Below, piece after piece: positions 59,817 through 64,000 of a DNA stretch of 64,000 bases. The position numbers and the translations under genes are program-made. The stretch's first letter is position 1. The number at the start of each line of letters is the position of its first letter. The notes under the pieces were generated by a model. The model worked only from the letters and a program-made list of their open reading frames with translations, did not search any database and had not been told where the DNA came from. This DNA comes from Filobasidium wieringae. Lineage: Eukaryota; Basidiomycota; Tremellomycetes; Filobasidiales; Filobasidiaceae. The DNA lies in assembly GCA_001600055.1 (NCBI GenBank), contig BCIV01000023.1, forward strand, positions 1-64,000, read 5' to 3'.

Positions 59817-60425
59817 CCACAAAATTGATTGGCCGTGTGATTGATTAACCTCGGCTATATGGGATGACTACACCGTCATGATGGTCCGGTTTATCTGTCA
59901 AGGTTCATTCGTCACCTCAGCTAGATCCAATGCATTTAGTTCCGTCAATGTGCGCTCCTGGGCTTGACTTACTCTTGGAATACATGATTCAGTGAGAGAA
60001 CGAGGACCCGGTACCTCGACCGGGCTCCCCGAAAAAAGACGAACGAAAGAGCTAGAAGAAAGAACGGGGAGTTGGGTTCTTATCGGAACCACCGCAAGAA
60101 GCCGAGCGATGGTGAGACCGGCGGCAGCGGCAGAAGAAGGCAGAGAGAAACGTGATACAGCCTTTTGGCGTGATATGGCCTTTCCTTTGTCCTTTACGCA
60201 AATCGAGGTCAGGTCAAAGGGGTTTATACCCTTTGAGTTCTGGAGGACGTATAAGATCTTCCTCCACATTGATTCGGTGATGATCTTTCTTCTCTTCTCC
60301 CTCAATTTAAGGGTCGATTGAAGATCAACGATTGGAAGACGTGTCCCCCCCCCCTTATTTCCCTCATTGCCTGAAAACCTAGTCAATTGATTCGAGTACG
60401 ACCCACGAGACAGTCATCTAGAGGG
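59817..60425. promoter_or_regulatory. Promoter region of the ABC transporter, with a possible short minus-strand gene
   Basis: It separates the divergent genes at 58902-59816 (minus) and 60426 onwards (plus). A 162-codon minus frame (59898-60386) contains an Arg/Ser/Ala-rich stretch (AAAAGLTIARLLAVVPIRTQ) resembling a mitochondrial presequence, then donor GTAAGT at about 59973. The frame may be part of a small gene, but its ends are undefined. Confidence 0.35.
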
Positions 60426-63400
60426 ATGCTTTTCTACCACCCTGAACCGGCACCTTACCATGAGGGGACGAGGAAACTTACCCCTCAGGCCAATGCTAAT
60501 TGGTTCAGTCAGCTTACTTTTGGTTGGTTTACTCCAATGATTAAAGTGAGCGATTACGAGTTCTGCCGCATTGACAGGACGTTGATTTGAGCCTGGGCGT
60601 GGTTCTAGGTAGGGTATTCTCGACCGTTGGAGATGAGCGATATGTGGAGGTTGAAGGACGATCGATCGACTGAACGGTTGACGCGGGCTTTACAGCACCA
60701 TTTCTTCGATGGGTATCCGGCTGTACCTGTGATCGAACCGGCCGTCTTGGCGAGAACTGAAAAGGAAACGGGTCAACAGGAAAAGGTCGACCGGGATACC
60801 GAAGTTCCGCAGATGGAGTCGTCTTCCTCGACTTTGTACGAACCTATATTGGGAGGGAAACGATTCGGGAACACTGAAGCGAACGCTACGGACAGGATGG
60901 ATGAGGGAATTACCGCTGTGGATCCCGTACAGACTGATGAACTGGTCAAACCTGCTGGAAAAGCTTCCGACAATCTGGGAGCGAGAAGGTTGACTTATGC
61001 TCTTTGGAAGACCGTCAGGAAGGAACTCATCATCTGTTTGATAGCTAGGATAATCAACCGTACGTATCATATTCGGCTTGTACAATGAAATGTCTTTCTG
61101 ACGAGTTTGTCTTGCGCCGTCAGGTGCGATATTGCTCACATCGGCATTGGTGCTGAAACAGTTACTACGATATGTGACGGATTCACATTCCTGGCATAAC
61201 GCGTCTGAGGGCGAACGGGCCGGTTTACGTCAACCTTCTAGTATCGGGACGGGAATCGGCTGGGGACTCGGATTATTTGCGATGACGGTTGCTGCACCTA
61301 TAGCAGCAGCCTCGTACGCTTTCAATGGAGATTCGGCTGGTTGTTACTCTGCTATGGCTTTAGTCAATGCCCTCGCTCAAAAGTCAATCAGGCTGTCGCC
61401 GAGATCCCGACTGCTGCAGACGAACGGGAAGATCGTTTCATCGGCATCGGTGGACAGCGCTTTCGTCAACTTCGCTTGTCCCATGTCGGCAGAGGTCTTG
61501 GTACAGCCTGTCACCGTACTGGCCGGCTGTGGCCTCTTGATTTACACGCTGGGCACAAGCGCTCTGGTCGGAGTGGCGGTGCTCGTTTTGTCATCCCCTG
61601 CCATGCTTATCATGCTGAATCGACTGAAAGACGCGCGTAAGGCGCAAGTATTCATGATCGATAAAAGGGTGCGGCTACTCAACGAGATCCTAAACTCTGT
61701 CCGCGGTATCAAAATCTATGCGTATGAGCGCTACTTCGCGGAGCGGGTACTGAGTATTCGAGAGGGAGAATTGGGTCGCTTGAAGACTAACATCTTCCAT
61801 CGCGCTTCGATGATCGCCACTATGGCCTTCCTGCCGATCCTGGCGACGATCCTGACCTTCATCACGTACGGCTTGACTGGGCATACCCTTGATGCGCCAA
61901 CTATTCTGAGCGCTTTTCAGGTGTTTGGTGTTATTCAGGCGCCTCTCCAGCAATTACCTATGGCGTTGGCCGCAGTGTCAGACGGATTTATCGCGCTAGG
62001 CAGGATATCTGCGATCTTGTTGTCAGAAGAAGTACCCGAACGAATCCATTGCGATCGCAACTTGAATCTTGCAGTGGACATTGACGGGGCCTTCACGTAC
62101 GAAACCCCTGTGGAAGAAAGTGCTCGAGACGACTCTTCAGTAACGGTAAAGGAAGATGACGAAAAGTTTCTCACTAAAGTGAAACACGCGATATCGAAAC
62201 GATTCAATCATGGTTCAAAGGCAGTGAAAGAAGATGTGAATACGGGTGAAGAGAAGAACATGTACCCCGATGATCCTTTCAGGCTACAGGAGATCAAATT
62301 GCAAATTCCGAAGGGGGCTTTTGTTGCTATAGTGGGGAGGATTGGATCCGGTAAAAGTGCCTTACTGCAAGGTATCATCGGCAGTATGCGCCAGACGCAT
62401 GGATATTCCCATTTTGGAGGTAGTTTAAGCTATGTCGCTCAGCAAAGTTGGATTCAGAACGCGACCTTGAGGCAGAACATAGCGTTCAATCAAGAAGAGG
62501 TAGACGAGGTGCGACTTCGTCGAGCCATAGCTGCTTGTTCTTTGAGTAGAGACATTGAGCTTTTACCTGACGGGCTCGAAACAGAAATTGGCGGTAAGTC
62601 GGTTCTGTCTCGGTGTTCATTCGAAGCGACATTCAACGTCTTGCGATCGATTAGAACACGGTATAAACCTCTCGGGTGGACAGAAAGCGAGAACTGCTCT
62701 AGCTAGGGCGGTCTATAAGAACGCGGATATCGTTCTTCTAGATTCCCCTCTAGCTGCTGTAGACAGTCACGTAGCTGCCGACCTCATCGAGAATTGCCTA
62801 CTTCACAAGGATGCACTTGGTAGCAAGACACGGATCTTGATCACCCATCATTTAGAAGTGCTTCCCAAAGCCGATATGGTTCTCGTGATGGATAAAGGGC
62901 GAATCATACAACAAGGCACGTATACCGAGCTCTTGGGTATATCAGGGACATTTAGGACTCTGGTGGAAGACCACAGTACAGGGATGCAGGCGAAGGAAGA
63001 CGTCAGAATCGATACTCGGGGCGAAAAGGAAGAGTCTGAGGAAGGCGATTCGACTACATCTGAGGAAGGAAGGGCTGGAGAACCTGCCACCAAGTTGATT
63101 CTCGACGAAGAAAGGAACGTAGGTGATGTTTCTTGGGCCGTTTACATTGCATACGCTCGCGTGATGAGCAAAGAGTGGACTTTTGCTTTTGCGATGATCA
63201 TGTTGGTTATCGACGAAGCGAGTTCGGTCCTGAACACCTTGTTTCTTGGGTACTGGAGTGGTTCCGCTATATCCGGATTCCGACAAGGGGATTATATGGG
63301 TCTCTATGCCGCTTTCGGAGGTCTCCAAGCACTATGCAGCTTCCTCGGCAGCTATACCCTCTTCCTTGCAGGAGTTCGAGCTTCTTACCTGTTGTTCGAT

Positions 63401-64000
63401 GGGGCTTTGACGGGGGTGCTTCGATCTTCGAATTCGTTTCATGACCGGACGCCAGTCGGTCGGATCGTATCGCGTCTCACAAGCGACATCGAAAGGACGG
63501 ACGACCGGCTCACATATGCCTGGTATGGTTATCTCTCAGGCTTACTGAGTCTTGTAGGTTTGATGTCTTTGGTGTTTTATACGTTTCCTCCGCTAGGGGC
63601 GCTATTTGTGCCGTTAGGATTGGCATTCGGCGTGATCGGCGCTCTCTATCGTCATACTTCAAGAGAATCAAAGCGAGTCAGCTCCGTCGCTCAATCGTTC
63701 GTATATAGCTCTATCGGGGAGCAACTCGATGGGATGACTACGATCCGAGCTTTTGGGTTGGAAAGGACGTTCCAGAAGAAGATCCGCCAGACTATCGATG
63801 CTATAGGCAGCGCGGATTATGTGGCGTCCACTTGCAGAAGATGGATGGTGGTGAGATGCGAAATGCTCTCGGCCATTCTGCTTTTAGGTATCGTCGCCTT
63901 TGGGCTGGGCTACAAGAACTCGGTCGATCCGGTCAAATTCGGTGTGGTCCTGACTTACACTCTACGAATGGGAACCGCTTTTCAACAAACGATAGAAGCT
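60426..64000 (+). CDS. ABC transporter, ABCC/MRP (YOR1-like) subfamily, cut by the window end
   Basis: Exons 60426-60545, 60609-61059, 61124-62593 and 62655 to beyond 64000; introns 63, 64 and 61 nt, GT-AG, phase-consistent; 1129 codons are present. The protein begins with the ABCC N-terminal motif (NANWFSQLTFGWFTPMIKVGYSRPLE) and a first membrane domain of several helices. The first nucleotide-binding domain has Walker A GRIGSGKS (about residues 595-602), Q-loop AQQSW, signature LSGGQK (686-691), Walker B IVLLDSPLAAVD (about 706-717) and H-loop THH. An acidic linker and most of the second membrane domain follow. The second ATP-binding domain is outside the window. Such full-length transporters export drugs, conjugates or lipids at the plasma or vacuolar membrane; the substrate cannot be read. 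A Ser replaces the second Asp of the usual LLDDPLSAVD, and about 60 charged residues extend the region before Walker A. Confidence 0.93.

Noticed and set aside
1..64000. A clustered metabolic, defence or toxin system
   Set aside because: Recognised genes belong to unrelated housekeeping or surface functions, lie on mixed strands, and show no shared pathway or repeat-spacer structure.

Overview
The window looks like nuclear DNA of a basidiomycete fungus, most likely a Tremellomycete-type yeast. The evidence is gene structure and families: small, very frequent spliceosomal introns (many 55-110 nt, several only 34-37 nt) with CTAAC/CTGAC-like branch sites, a secreted DUF1996 protein with two WSC domains, a UPF0658 Golgi membrane protein, a fungal ABCC transporter and a Ty1/copia element. 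No rRNA, tRNA, CRISPR or bacterial-type signal was seen. The organism call is inference; no species is claimed. All models come from reading splice sites by eye.

Layout. 0-9 kb: a three-exon Cys-cluster protein (978-2566), a small minus-strand model (2894-3217), a plus-strand model broken by a stop (6324-6618) and a five-exon minus-strand gene of unknown function (7286-8310). 9-17 kb is the densest and clearest part: an HD-domain phosphohydrolase (minus), a DUF1996/WSC secreted protein (plus) and the nine-exon UPF0658 protein (minus). 17-35 kb holds one credible Pro/Gln-rich gene (23669-24798), an unresolved coding-like locus (28537-30310) and many short coding-like pieces I could not assemble.

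35.6-40.7 kb is a complete Ty1/copia retrotransposon on the minus strand with identical 117-bp LTRs and a 5-bp target duplication, disabled by one in-frame stop. 43.9-44.5 kb is a non-autonomous inverted-repeat element (MITE). 45-49 kb has small or partial models. 49.1-54.3 kb has two large genes: a five-exon minus-strand gene of unknown function (560 residues) and a Lys/Glu-rich protein with an acidic tail, interrupted by a TAG. 54.5-57.2 kb is rich in minisatellites and telomere-like repeats. 58-60 kb has two unrecognised spliced models, and 60.4 kb to the window end is the first two thirds of an ABCC/YOR1-like transporter.

The genes do not form a visible pathway or cluster; neighbours are on mixed strands with separate promoters. 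I did not find a convincing new defence or biosynthetic system. The points most worth following are two GC-AG introns with the same donor, the ultrashort introns, the TA-flanked MITE, two tandem ACGCG promoter-like arrays, and the in-frame stops in otherwise coherent reading frames.
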